Source: RBG-16-57-9 sp964529745
GTDB taxonomy: Archaea; Thermoproteota; Bathyarchaeia; TCS64
Direction: 5' to 3'
Length of the DNA: 64,000 nt
NCBI GenBank assembly: GCA_964529745.1
Contig: CAZGZR010000001.1
Location: 1-64,000, forward strand
Part shown: piece by piece, positions 52,310 through 60,875 of the stretch
Layout: each line of letters opens with the position of its first letter
Numbering within the stretch: position 1 is the stretch's first letter
Made by a program: the position numbers and the translations under genes
The notes under the pieces: model-generated
Databases searched by the model: none
Seen by the model: the letters and a program-made list of their open reading frames with translations, nothing else
What the model was told of the DNA's origin: nothing

Positions 52310-54462
52310 GCGAGGAAGAGGCACCCAAGATTGGGGTGTTCCTCTGCCACTGCGGAACCAACATAGCTGGGGTGGTAGACGTGCCCAGCGTCGCCGAGTA
52401 CGCCCGCAAGATACCGGGGGTACACTACGTCGAGGAGAATCTCCACACCTGCAGCTCCGAGGGCATCAACCACATCAAGGAGGCCATCGTGAGGGAAGGG
52501 TTGGAGAGGGTCGTCGTAGCCGCGTGCACCCCCCGAACCCACGAACCATTGTTCATGGACGCTGTGGAGGAGGCGGGGCTCAACAGGTACCTCTTCCAGA
52601 TGGTCAACGTACGCGAACACGACTCATGGGTCCACGGGGACAGGGAAGCCGCGACGGCGAAGGCTAAACAACTGGTCCACATGGCCGCGGCGAAGGCGAT
52701 GTACCTGGAGCCTGAGGAGAGGAGAAAGATCGATGTCACCCCCACATCCCTCGTGGTGGGGGCCGGCGTGGCCGGGATGACCGCCGCCCTCGCCTTGGCG
52801 GAACAGGGTTTCCAGGTCATATTGGTGGAGAAGGAGAGCGAGCCCGGGGGCCTGGTGAAGAAGCTGCACGACCTGTCTCCGACCCGCCAAGACGCCGAGG
52901 AGTTCCTCGAACCCATGATCGCCGCGGTGCGAAGCAACGACAAGATACAGCTCTACACAGGGTCAAGGGTGGTGGATGTCAGCGGATTCATAGGCCATTT
53001 CAGCGTGGGGATCCAGACCAACCAGAACCATCTCTCCACCGAGGTGGGCACCATCATCGTGGCCACCGGCGCAGAGGTCTTCGTCCCCGAAGGATACTAT
53101 TCCTATGGTGAGACACCCAACATAGTAACACAGCTAGAACTCGAGGAAAAGCTCCGTGAAGGCTCGTTCAATGTTCCAGACCATGTGGCGTTCATCCAAT
53201 GCGTGGGCAGCATGGAGGAGAAAAGGAGAACGTACTGCTCCAGAATATGCTGCGGCGTGGCGCTGAAGAACGCCATACGGCTGAAGGAGCTTAACCCAGA
53301 CTCGGACATCCACATACTCTACAGGCAGCTTCAGGCATACGGAATAGAGTTAGAGGAACTATACAGGGAGGCCCTAAACAAGGAAGTCAAGTTCATCAAC
53401 TATATCCCGGAGAAGCCGCCGGAGGTATCAGCTCAGAGCGGCGCCATCAACCTGAGGGTCTACGACACGCTTAAGGGATCAGAGATAGAGCTGCAGCCAG
53501 GCCTGATCGTCCTCTCCACCCCCCTGGTGCAACATGAGGAGGGGCGAGCCCTGGCTAGGCTGCTGCGGGTCCCGCTGGGCTCAGACGGTTTCTTCCTCGA
53601 GGCGCACCCCAAGATGCGGCCCGTCGACTTCTCGTCTGACGGCATCTACCTCTGTGGGACGGCTCACGCCCCCAAGAACATAGCGGAGAGCGTCACCCAG
53701 GGATACGCCGCGGCCTCACGGGCGGCAATACCCATGAGGCTTGGCGAGATCAGCGTAGACGCCGTCACCGCGGTCCTCGACCCGGAACTCTGCGTAGGAT
53801 GCGGGGCGTGCGCCAGTGGATGCCCCTTCGACGCCATAGAGTGGTTGCCTTCGGGGAAGCCCCACGTGGTCGAGGCCGCGTGCAAAGGCTGCGGCGTCTG
53901 CACCGTGGAGTGCCCCGTCGGCGCCATGCAGCTGAGATACTTCAAAGACAGCCAGCTGATGCCCGCCGTCAAAGCCCTCACGCAGCAGGAACCATGGATG
54001 GAGGCAGAGGACTCCTCGAACCCGACGGTGCTTGTCTTCGCGTGCAGGTGGTGCAGCTACGCCGCAGCCGACTTCGCAGGCGTGATGAGGCTAAGCTACC
54101 CGGCCAACGTCCGAATACTCATGGTGCCATGCTCCGGCAGGGTCGACTTCAGACACATCTACGAGGGACTCAGCAGAGGCGCCGACGGAGTAATAGTGAC
54201 AGGATGCCTCAAGGAGCAGTGCCACTACATAGACGGCAACCTCCTCGCCGAGAGGAGGGTGGAGGTAGCGAAGAAGGCCTTAGAGGTCCTGGGCATAAGC
54301 GGCGACAGGCTGGAGATGTTCTTCTGCAGCGCCGGTATGCCCAGGGAGTTCGCGGAGTACATGCGGAGCTTCACCGAGAGAATCAAGCGGCTTGGGAAGA
54401 TCGAACGCGAGACCGTCCGGGCGTTCAAGGAAGTAGAGTTGGCGACAGCGGCTGGAGGGTGA
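52306..54462 (+). CDS. hdrA: HdrA-MvhD fusion flavoprotein (QmoB-like)
   Basis: A 718-residue protein in three parts. The HdrA N-terminal region (GVFLCHCGTNIAG) leads to an FAD domain (GAGVAGMTAALALAEQGFQV near residue 148). Two [4Fe-4S] motifs follow: CVGCGACASGCPFDAIEW and CKGCGVCTVECPVGAMQL near residues 495-545. The C-terminal MvhD domain has FACRWCSYAAADFAG, PCSGRVD and TGCLKEQCHYIDGN (its [2Fe-2S] cysteines). MvhD normally links hydrogenase to Hdr. QmoB has the same HdrA-MvhD fusion. No hydrogenase is encoded here; the next genes suggest NAD(P)H or ferredoxin as the partner. Confidence 0.87.
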   Translation: MSEEEAPKIGVFLCHCGTNIAGVVDVPSVAEYARKIPGVHYVEENLHTCSSEGINHIKEAIVREGLERVVVAACTPRTHEPLFMDAVEEAGLNRYLFQMVNVREHDSWVHGDREAATAKAKQLVHMAAAKAMYLEPEERRKIDVTPTSLVVGAGVAGMTAALALAEQGFQVILVEKESEPGGLVKKLHDLSPTRQDAEEFLEPMIAAVRSNDKIQLYTGSRVVDVSGFIGHFSVGIQTNQNHLSTEVGTIIVATGAEVFVPEGYYSYGETPNIVTQLELEEKLREGSFNVPDHVAFIQCVGSMEEKRRTYCSRICCGVALKNAIRLKELNPDSDIHILYRQLQAYGIELEELYREALNKEVKFINYIPEKPPEVSAQSGAINLRVYDTLKGSEIELQPGLIVLSTPLVQHEEGRALARLLRVPLGSDGFFLEAHPKMRPVDFSSDGIYLCGTAHAPKNIAESVTQGYAAASRAAIPMRLGEISVDAVTAVLDPELCVGCGACASGCPFDAIEWLPSGKPHVVEAACKGCGVCTVECPVGAMQLRYFKDSQLMPAVKALTQQEPWMEAEDSSNPTVLVFACRWCSYAAADFAGVMRLSYPANVRILMVPCSGRVDFRHIYEGLSRGADGVIVTGCLKEQCHYIDGNLLAERRVEVAKKALEVLGISGDRLEMFFCSAGMPREFAEYMRSFTERIKRLGKIERETVRAFKEVELATAAGG

Positions 54463-54466
54463 CGGC

Positions 54467-55288
54467 GTGTACAGGATAACAAAGAAACATGATATACCGC
54501 CAAACATCAAGATGTTCAAGGTATACGCACCAGCCGTGTCGAGGAAGGCGGAGCCAGGACAGTTCGTAATAATCAGAAGCCACGAGAGAGGCGAGCGAAT
54601 ACCAATTACGATAGCGGGGAAAGACCCCAATGAAGGTACAGTCACAATATACTTCGCCGAGGTAGGCGTCTCATCCAAGGAGCTTGGAGCCCTAGGTGAA
54701 GGAGACACGATACTCAACTTCTCTGGCCCCCTCGGAAACGCCATTACTGTAGAGAAGTATGGAGAGGTTCTCTGCGTCGGTGGAGGAGTATTCCAGGGAG
54801 CTAACCACTATCTGTCAAGGAGGCTCAGCGAGGCAGGTAACGAGGTAACCAACATCATCTGTGTCCCAAGCGAAGACCACTTGTTTCTCTTGGACGAGAT
54901 AAAGAACGCAAGTAAGAACGTGCTAATAGCCATCGACGAAGCTGAAAACGGAGCCGGCTTACCGGAGTTATTGGAGGGAGCGTTCAAGGAAACTCACTTT
55001 GACAGAGTCTTCACGTTTGGACCCACCTCCATGCAGAAGCTGGTAGCAGAGACAACGAGGCCGCTGAACATCCCCACCAGGGTGAACCTCTTCCCTATAA
55101 TGGTGGACGGCACAGGGATGTGCGGAGCGTGCAGGGTGACGGTGGGCGGAGCGACTCGCTTCGCCTGCATAGACGGCCCAGAGTTCGACGGCCACCAGGT
55201 CGACTTCGACGAGCTCATCTCCCGGATGAGGTACTACACCGCCCAGGAGAAGATCGCCATGGTTCTCCAGGAAAGGAGGATCGTTTGA
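54467..55288 (+). CDS. ferredoxin-NADP reductase subunit (NfnA/SudB-like)
   Basis: A 273-residue FAD/NAD(P)-binding reductase. The FAD segment contains PGQFVIIRSHERGERIPITI (about residues 26-45); the middle has VLCVGGGVFQGANHYLSRRL for NAD(P); and the C-terminal [2Fe-2S] motif is GTGMCGACRVTVGGATRFAC with a closing DGPEFDG. This matches NfnA, the small subunit of NADH-dependent reduced ferredoxin:NADP oxidoreductase, and sulfide-dehydrogenase SudB. The GTG start lies 4 nt after the HdrA2 stop; it overlaps NfnB by one nt (TGATG). It likely brings electrons from NAD(P)H/ferredoxin to the operon complex. Confidence 0.87.
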   Translation: MYRITKKHDIPPNIKMFKVYAPAVSRKAEPGQFVIIRSHERGERIPITIAGKDPNEGTVTIYFAEVGVSSKELGALGEGDTILNFSGPLGNAITVEKYGEVLCVGGGVFQGANHYLSRRLSEAGNEVTNIICVPSEDHLFLLDEIKNASKNVLIAIDEAENGAGLPELLEGAFKETHFDRVFTFGPTSMQKLVAETTRPLNIPTRVNLFPIMVDGTGMCGACRVTVGGATRFACIDGPEFDGHQVDFDELISRMRYYTAQEKIAMVLQERRIV

Positions 55289-56688
55289 TGGCCTTCGACG
55301 TCCCACAGGTGGAGATGCCAAAGCAGACACCGGAGGAGCGCGTAAACAACTTCGACGAGGTCGCGCTCGGCTACACCGAGGAGCAGGCCATCCAAGAGGC
55401 GTCCAGATGCCTCGGCTGCAAGAACCCTCAGTGCATCAAGGGATGCCCGGTCGACGTCGACATCCCGAGTTTCATACAACTCATCAAGACAGGAAACTTC
55501 GTCGAGGCAGCCACCAAGATCAAGGAAACCAACGCCTTGCCAGCCATATGCGGCCGCGTTTGCCCGCAGGAGAACCAATGCCAGAAACACTGCGTCCTCG
55601 GCGTAAGAGGCGAGCCTTTGGCAATCGGCAGACTTGAGCGGTTCGCCGCAGACTACGAAAGAAAGCACGGAGAACCCTCAAAACCTGTTGAAGGCAAAAA
55701 ACTTGGCCGCGTGGCCGTCGTAGGAGCGGGACCCGCTGGCTTAACGGTGACAGCCGAGCTTCTGATGAAAGGCTGCGACGTGGAGGTCTTCGAGTCCCTC
55801 CACGAGGCGGGTGGAGTGCTGATGTACGGCATACCGGAGTTCAGGCTGCCCAAAGCCATAGTCCAAGCGGAGGTAGACTATGTTAAGAGCCTGGGGGCAA
55901 AGATACACCTCGACGCCACAATAGGAAGACTCCACACAGTTTCAGAGCTTTTCGAGAGAGGCTTCCAAGCGATCTTCATAGGGAGCGGCGCGGGGCTCCC
56001 CAGGTTCATGAACCTACCCGGAGAGAACCTCAAGGGGATCTACTCGGCCAACGAGTTCCTGATCAGGACCAACTTGATGAAGGCGTACAGGTTCCCAGAG
56101 TATCGGACCCCCATCACGGTGGGCAGGAACGTGGCGGTCATCGGCGGCGGGAACGTGGCCATGGACTCGGCTCGGTGTGCCAAGAGATTGGGCGCCGAGG
56201 AAGTCTACATAGTGTACCGGAGGGGCAGAGAAGAGCTCCCCGCGAGGGAGGAGGAGGTAGAGAACGCCGAGGAGGAGGGCATAATATTCAGGTTCCTCAC
56301 AAACCCAGTCGGGTTCATCGGCGACGACAGAGGCTATGTCACTCAAATGGAGTGTATCAGCATGAAGCTGGGGGAGCCAGATGAATCTGGAAGGCGACGG
56401 CCCATAGCTGTGGAGGATTCAGAGTTCCTCATGGATGTAGACAACGTGGTGGTGGCGATAGGGCAGACTCCTAACCCAATCATACAGCAGACCACTAAAG
56501 GATTAGAGGCAACTAGATGGGGCACCATAGTCGTTGACGAGGATACGATGAAGACGAGTATCGACGGCGTATACGCCGGCGGGGACGTGGTGAGCGGCGC
56601 AGCAACTGTGATAAGCGCTATGGGAGCAGGCAAAAAGGCTGCTAGAGCCATCCTCGAGTATCTGAACAAGTCTCACTCGGCGACGTAA
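55288..56688 (+). CDS. NfnB/GltA-type NADPH-dependent flavoprotein
   Basis: A 466-residue protein of the NfnB/glutamate synthase small-subunit/SudA family. The N-terminal [4Fe-4S] region has SRCLGCKNPQCIKGCPVD and ICGRVCPQENQCQKHC, and the two Rossmann motifs are GAGPAGLTVTAELLMKG and GGGNVAMDSA. With the preceding gene it forms NfnAB, which splits NADPH electrons between NAD+ and ferredoxin. The frame opens at 55120, but the ATG at 55288 is the real start: it overlaps the NfnA stop by one nt, and the extra N-terminal residues are basic noise. Last gene of the operon. Confidence 0.87.
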   Translation: MAFDVPQVEMPKQTPEERVNNFDEVALGYTEEQAIQEASRCLGCKNPQCIKGCPVDVDIPSFIQLIKTGNFVEAATKIKETNALPAICGRVCPQENQCQKHCVLGVRGEPLAIGRLERFAADYERKHGEPSKPVEGKKLGRVAVVGAGPAGLTVTAELLMKGCDVEVFESLHEAGGVLMYGIPEFRLPKAIVQAEVDYVKSLGAKIHLDATIGRLHTVSELFERGFQAIFIGSGAGLPRFMNLPGENLKGIYSANEFLIRTNLMKAYRFPEYRTPITVGRNVAVIGGGNVAMDSARCAKRLGAEEVYIVYRRGREELPAREEEVENAEEEGIIFRFLTNPVGFIGDDRGYVTQMECISMKLGEPDESGRRRPIAVEDSEFLMDVDNVVVAIGQTPNPIIQQTTKGLEATRWGTIVVDEDTMKTSIDGVYAGGDVVSGAATVISAMGAGKKAARAILEYLNKSHSAT

Positions 56689-56930
56689 CAGGTCGTCGTG
56701 GATATTATGCCGTATAGATTTCTAATCTTGTCAAGCACAATGTCCTGCAGCAACTCTATGTCGTCGATCTCGACTTCAACATACATGTCATAAGGCCCGT
56801 AAATGTAGTGGGCTTCCTTGACCCCTTCTATGCTTAGTATCTCTTTCTTTAGCATATTCTCTATCCTTGAGTCTACTCTAAGAAAAACCAGAGCCCTATG
56901 AGGGTCTAACTGGTTAAGGCCGTCACGCAT
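56673..56930 (-). CDS. stand-alone Lrp/AsnC ligand-binding (RAM) domain protein
   Basis: An 85-residue protein consisting of only the effector-binding alpha/beta domain of Lrp/AsnC regulators: ALVFLRVDSRIENMLKKEIL, then SIEGVKEAHYIYGPYDMYVEVEI. There is no helix-turn-helix. It converges with the end of the Nfn gene (16-nt overlap) and is divergent from the full Lrp regulator at 57140, so it may form heteromers with that protein and modify its ligand response. That pairing is inference. Confidence 0.78.
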   Translation of the reverse strand: MRDGLNQLDPHRALVFLRVDSRIENMLKKEILSIEGVKEAHYIYGPYDMYVEVEIDDIELLQDIVLDKIRNLYGIISTTTCYVAE

Positions 56931-57043
56931 TCTATTATGGTATAGATCTTCGCGTTATTGGATGTATTGAAGTCATAATTGTACGCGTTTCGTATAATTC
57001 TAGGAATAACTGTGTGTTCCGCATTATTAAAGTCCCGTAAAAA

Positions 57044-57102
57044 CGCTCTCGAAACGAGACATATAAATACTATAAATACTATAATTATTTTAAAAGAGAG
57101 CG
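57044..57102. promoter_or_regulatory. control region between the two Lrp-family genes
   Basis: A 7-bp inverted repeat CGCTCTC (57044-57050) and GAGAGCG (57096-57102) flanks a block of three tandem TATA-like nonamers: TATAAATAC (57062), TATAAATAC (57071), TATAATTAT (57080). A second small palindrome TCTCG-AAA-CGAGA is at 57047-57059. This looks like an autoregulated promoter of the Lrp gene. Confidence 0.5.
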
Positions 57103-57139
57103 AAAACGTAGATTACATGATCGTGTAAAACTAACGCCA

Positions 57140-57622
57140 ATGATCCACGTTCTCTTTAGAGAGAAGAGAAAGAAATTGCGGATAGATCGACTGGATCTAC
57201 AGATACTTAGATCTTTAAGTAGAGATGGCCGCAAACCATTTAGAGAAATCGCTCGAGAGCTAGATGTAAGTGACGCTACTGTACGGAAACGCGTCAGACG
57301 GATGCAGAAAGACGAGATCATAAGACAATTCCATGTGCTAATCAACTATGACAAGATAGGTAACTTCATCAAGGCTTTCATAGGGCTTAACGTAAGCCCC
57401 GTGAAAATACCAATTATTGTTGAAGAACTCATGAAGTACCCAGACATTCAAGTAATATACAGAACCACGGGGGGGTGGGACATCTTCGTCGAAGTCGTTT
57501 TTAAAGATATGCGGGAACTTAAATGGTTTATAGAGAATAAGCTGAATTTCGAAGGTATAATCAGTACCGATGTAAACGTGGTAATAACACCATACAAACG
57601 GTGTCCATGCACAAACATCTAG
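57140..57622 (+). CDS. Lrp/AsnC family transcriptional regulator
   Basis: A 160-residue regulator. The helix-turn-helix spans IDRLDLQILRSLSRDGRKP through FREIARELDVSDATVRKRVRRM (about residues 15-58), followed by the RAM ligand-binding domain (FIKAFIGLNVSPVKIPIIVEEL, then VIYRTTGGWDIFVEVVF). Such regulators often sense amino acids or feast/famine state. An unusual basic N-terminal extension of about 15 residues precedes the helix-turn-helix. The C terminus carries a CPC pair (KRCPCTNI), which may sense redox or metal. Probably autoregulated via the element just upstream. Confidence 0.87.
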   Translation: MIHVLFREKRKKLRIDRLDLQILRSLSRDGRKPFREIARELDVSDATVRKRVRRMQKDEIIRQFHVLINYDKIGNFIKAFIGLNVSPVKIPIIVEELMKYPDIQVIYRTTGGWDIFVEVVFKDMRELKWFIENKLNFEGIISTDVNVVITPYKRCPCTNI

Positions 57623-57738
57623 AGCAGTCATTTAACGAGTTTACGATCAACAGAGCGCTCACCTCTAACCCATCTTCAGTCTCCACAATCACATAGTTAC
57701 TAAGTGAGAATGCAAAGAACCGCGCGAACCTAAACACT

Positions 57739-58779
57739 TTACACCTCTCTCCTTCTGACCACACGGTCCTCAAGGCTTGACAGGAGTATCATGTCCAGCG
57801 TGGCCTGCAGCGCCAGCATCTCCCCGGGCGCGGTCAGCGGCGCCTCGCCACCCTCGATGCATTCCACGAAGTGCCTCATCTCCTCCAGGTAAGGGTCGGT
57901 CTCCTCGTACGCGATGGGGACATCCACCCCGCCGTCCATGTACAGCGTCATGGTCTCCAGGTCCAGCCCAGCCTCATCCCCCAGCACCCTCACCGTGTAC
58001 CGGGGCCCGGGCACGTGGGCGGCCCAGCTCACCTCGAAAACGACGGTGACCCCGCTCCTCATCTTCACCAGCGCCGCCGCAAGATCCTCCACGTCATAGT
58101 AACCATCGAAGTCGTGGACGCCCCACTCGCCCAGCCCCCTCCTCTTCGGGCCGAGCTTGGAGTAGCTCGACGCCAGCACCCTCTCGGCCTCGAAATCAGA
58201 CATCAGCCAGCACGCGTTATCCAGGGCGTGCACCCCGATGTCGTATATAGGGCCGGCGCCTGCAAGCTCCCTCCTGGTGAACTGGCTCCCCCACCCGGGT
58301 ATCCCGCTCCTCCGCACCCACTCGGCCCTAGAGTAATACACCTGCCCCAGCCCGCCGCCGTCCACGATCCTCTTGGCGGCCATGGACTCCCCGGTGAACC
58401 TCTTGGTGAGCCCGATGAGCAGCCTCCTGTCGTTCCTCTCCGCGGCCTCCACCATACGCTCCGCCTCGGCGAGGCTCGTGGCCATGGGCTTCTCACAGAG
58501 GACGTGAAGCCCAGCCTCCATGGCCTCCACCGACACCCTCGAGTGCATGCTGTTGGGCAGGCAGACGACCACCGCATTCAATCCCTCGTGCCCCAGCATA
58601 TCAGAGACATCCGAGTACAGCGACCCCGATGACAGCCCCGCTTCCGCTCCGAACCTCTCCCGAGGCCCGGGGCTCCTGTTATAGGCCGCCACGATCTCCG
58701 CGGAGCCCAGCGACTGGATCGCCCTCAGATGGTACCACGAGATGCTGCCACACCCGATCACGCCGATTCCGACAACCAA
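57739..58779 (-). CDS. Gfo/Idh/MocA family oxidoreductase
   Basis: A 346-residue NAD(P)-dependent enzyme. The N-terminal Rossmann motif is GIGVIGCGSISWYHLRAI, followed by the family signature CEKPMATSLAEAERMVEA (about residues 92-109) with the catalytic Lys. The C-terminal beta-sheet domain has DIGVHALDNACWLMSD. Members oxidise sugars, inositols or related compounds, or reduce dehydrogenated sugars. Substrate unknown; no sugar-nucleotide genes adjoin. The start is TTG at 58779, with TATA-like GTATATGTATAAC close upstream. Confidence 0.87.
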   Translation of the reverse strand: MVVGIGVIGCGSISWYHLRAIQSLGSAEIVAAYNRSPGPRERFGAEAGLSSGSLYSDVSDMLGHEGLNAVVVCLPNSMHSRVSVEAMEAGLHVLCEKPMATSLAEAERMVEAAERNDRRLLIGLTKRFTGESMAAKRIVDGGGLGQVYYSRAEWVRRSGIPGWGSQFTRRELAGAGPIYDIGVHALDNACWLMSDFEAERVLASSYSKLGPKRRGLGEWGVHDFDGYYDVEDLAAALVKMRSGVTVVFEVSWAAHVPGPRYTVRVLGDEAGLDLETMTLYMDGGVDVPIAYEETDPYLEEMRHFVECIEGGEAPLTAPGEMLALQATLDMILLSSLEDRVVRRREV

Positions 58780-58846
58780 AACCGCAACCAGTTATACATA
58801 TACCCTGGAATAATAAAAAATGAAGGAGGGTCAAGTAAAGCTTATA

Positions 58847-58869
58847 TGTAAATACAAATCGTATATACA
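58847..58869 (+). promoter_or_regulatory. imperfect inverted repeat upstream of vapB (58881)
   Basis: Arms TGTAAATAC and GTATATACA (8 of 9 positions pair) with spacer AAATC. It ends 11 nt before the vapB ATG and overlaps TATA-like sequence, the expected place of a VapBC autoregulation site. Similar arm content (TA-rich, TGTA) to the 41972 palindrome. Confidence 0.5.
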
Positions 58870-58880
58870 AGATGTAACAC

Positions 58881-59105
58881 ATGTCCTCCGTTTCTGTCAG
58901 AGTCGAAGACGACCTTAAGAAGGAGATGAGCGCCCTAGACGTCAACTGGTCCGAGTACATACGCGAGGCCATAAGAACCAAGATCGCCGCAGAGAAACGC
59001 AGGAAAGCCGGGGAACGACTCCTCACGAGCCTGGAGAAACACGAGCACACAGTTCCAGACGGATTCATAAACGAAGTTATAAAGACAGCAAGGGAAACCC
59101 GATGA
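58881..59105 (+). CDS. vapB: VapB-type antitoxin
   Basis: A 74-residue antitoxin. SSVSVRVEDDLKKEMSALDV then NWSEYIREAIRTKIAAEKRR is a ribbon-helix-helix domain; the tail HEHTVPDGFINEVIKTARE would bind the toxin. It overlaps vapC by 4 nt (ATGA), typical of tight co-translation. It is unlike the other two VapB proteins in the window except in fold. The inverted repeat at 58847-58869 lies directly upstream. Confidence 0.82.
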   Translation: MSSVSVRVEDDLKKEMSALDVNWSEYIREAIRTKIAAEKRRKAGERLLTSLEKHEHTVPDGFINEVIKTARETR

Positions 59106-59575
59106 CGCGATACCTACTAGATGCCAGCGTCGCAGCAAGGTTCCTCCTGACGGAGTCCCTCTCCAAGGAGGCAGCCGCCGTGCTCCGCGACTACATCGAG
59201 GAACGCATAGAGCTGGCGGCCCCGGACATCCTAGCTTACGAAGTCGGTAACGCCCTATGGAAAGCCGTGCGAGGCAAACACGTGGAGCTGGACGCCGCCA
59301 CCGAGAAACAGTGGGACTTTCATAGCCTGGAAATCCCCACGGTGGAGCTCGACGGCGGTGACCATCATGACATCTTGGAATGGGTCCATACGCGAGACGT
59401 CACCTACTACGACGCCGCCTACGCAGTCGCGGCGAAAAAACTCGAGGCCACGCTCCTCACAGCCGACAACGAGCTGCACAGAAAATCCTCGGATGGACAA
59501 CCGACACAACACCTAAAGGACTACTTCTCAGAACGGCCCACGAACCAAGCAGCCAACGTGAGGCCAGCCGCGTAG
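59102..59575 (+). CDS. vapC: VapC-type PIN-domain toxin
   Basis: A 157-residue PIN RNase. Conserved acidic residues are seen in LLDASVAARFLL (Asp 7), DILAYEVGNALW (Glu), TYYDAAYAVAAKKL (Asp) and LLTADNELHRKS (Asp). The C-terminal ~20 residues are an extra basic tail. Similar in layout to the toxin at 36754 rather than that at 42233, so the window holds two VapC subtypes. It is expected to be neutralised by the upstream VapB. Confidence 0.87.
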   Translation: MTRYLLDASVAARFLLTESLSKEAAAVLRDYIEERIELAAPDILAYEVGNALWKAVRGKHVELDAATEKQWDFHSLEIPTVELDGGDHHDILEWVHTRDVTYYDAAYAVAAKKLEATLLTADNELHRKSSDGQPTQHLKDYFSERPTNQAANVRPAA

Positions 59576-59670
59576 CGCTACTCGTATAAAGCAGGAATAA
59601 TTGCCACAATCACCAATAGATATTGATGCCGTACGTATTTACGAACTTTAATCCAACTTGAAAAAAGGTG

Positions 59671-60168
59671 TTAATATTTTATGTTATGAGTGGTCCCGCT
59701 CAGCGTACCAGTCAACGCATGATCTTTGGTAATCTCGATGACACGAAACCCATAATCTAGCCAGTGCCAGTAAGGCCGAAGCGTCACAGGATCATGGTGC
59801 TTAGCATGCACCATCAGATCCACCCCGAGGACGCAGGTATCACCGCTTATAGTAACGTTGTGTACCTCCGCGAAATAGTATTTGAAGTGGTCAACGGTCC
59901 CAACGGCCTGGTCATACTCGTGGGCGCCCTCACCACCCAGGTTCAACTCCCTGTAATGTGAATGAAACACGACCACATACTCGTCGCCAACCATTCTTAC
60001 CTCGATGTTCCAGTGTCCACCCAGTATCTCCGCATGGGGATCTGGTGGAAGGTACTCATCCCAGCTACCTTGAGCCTTGTACACGACCTTGTTCTTAGCC
60101 GATACGGGTGCCACGAGCATCATCGAGACTAAGACTACACTGAAAAGAATCAACGACTCTCTCTTCAT
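59671..60168 (-). CDS. secreted hypothetical protein
   Basis: A 165-residue protein from the ATG at 60168 (the frame opens at 60192, but the eight extra residues precede the signal peptide). The N terminus MKRESLILFSVVLVSMMLVAPVSA is a classic Sec signal peptide with an AxA-type cleavage site near residue 24. The mature part is beta-rich with many His and Tyr (HSHYRELNLGG, HAKHHDPVTLRPYWHWLDYG) and could bind metal. Glycosylation sites (NVT) are present. Function unknown; exported or cell-surface. Confidence 0.7.
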   Translation of the reverse strand: MKRESLILFSVVLVSMMLVAPVSAKNKVVYKAQGSWDEYLPPDPHAEILGGHWNIEVRMVGDEYVVVFHSHYRELNLGGEGAHEYDQAVGTVDHFKYYFAEVHNVTISGDTCVLGVDLMVHAKHHDPVTLRPYWHWLDYGFRVIEITKDHALTGTLSGTTHNIKY

Positions 60169-60315
60169 AAACACCATACAACCGTGAAACAATCAATAAT
60201 GTGACAATAGCGTCACTGGAACGCCCTCATACGAGTAACAGACACGGGCTTCTTGGTCGCCCTCCTCAGAGGCGACCATGAAACTAGTATAATACGGTTC
60301 TACAGGGCGATCTTC

Positions 60316-60711
60316 TCATTTCCACTCCTTTATATCTATGACCTCCAACCAGGGGGTTCCCAGTATCTGTTGGTGGTCTTCCGACTCCGGCTCCAAATCA
60401 GTTATACAGAGGTGCCAATGATCAGGATAAGAGCCGTACTTGCCCTCCATGATGACCGCCTTGTAAGTGTAACCAAATATATCCCTTAGACGTTGTCGTA
60501 TGACTGGGGTCTGCGTCACCCATGAGAAGTCGTATGATATGTGTGGCGGTATATCCGCTAGATGCCTTTTGAGGATCAGCATCACCCTCTCATGGTGTCC
60601 CTTAAGGTCTCTCGTCCTGATTATCGCGAAGTGTTCGTCTTCATATAACACGTTCTCGGGCTCTCTCTCACATATACCACATAGAGGGCAACCCTCTACT
60701 CTTTCCTTCAT
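60316..60711 (-). CDS. HIT-like protein
   Basis: A 131-residue protein. An N-terminal Cys cluster CPLCGIC resembles the zinc site of many HIT-family hydrolases. The C-terminal HIT-like motif is DHWHLCITDLEPE (H-x-H-x-C rather than H-x-H-x-H). The middle has FAIIRTRDLKGHHERVMLILKRH typical of HIT nucleotide-binding. HIT proteins hydrolyse or transfer nucleotides; the changed last His leaves catalysis in doubt. Cytoplasmic and monocistronic. Confidence 0.65.
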   Translation of the reverse strand: MKERVEGCPLCGICEREPENVLYEDEHFAIIRTRDLKGHHERVMLILKRHLADIPPHISYDFSWVTQTPVIRQRLRDIFGYTYKAVIMEGKYGSYPDHWHLCITDLEPESEDHQQILGTPWLEVIDIKEWK

Positions 60712-60875
60712 ACTTCTCTCCCCACCCTTATGCAGGCGACGCGCACGCGTTCGCCCTATATAGCATCTCGTCGAAGGGAATAATAGCTATATCGAAACCT
60801 TAACCGTCGTCTATTCTTAGAAGTTTATGGAAGGAACTCTAACTGCTGGATCAGTGAACCATATACCCTATCACC

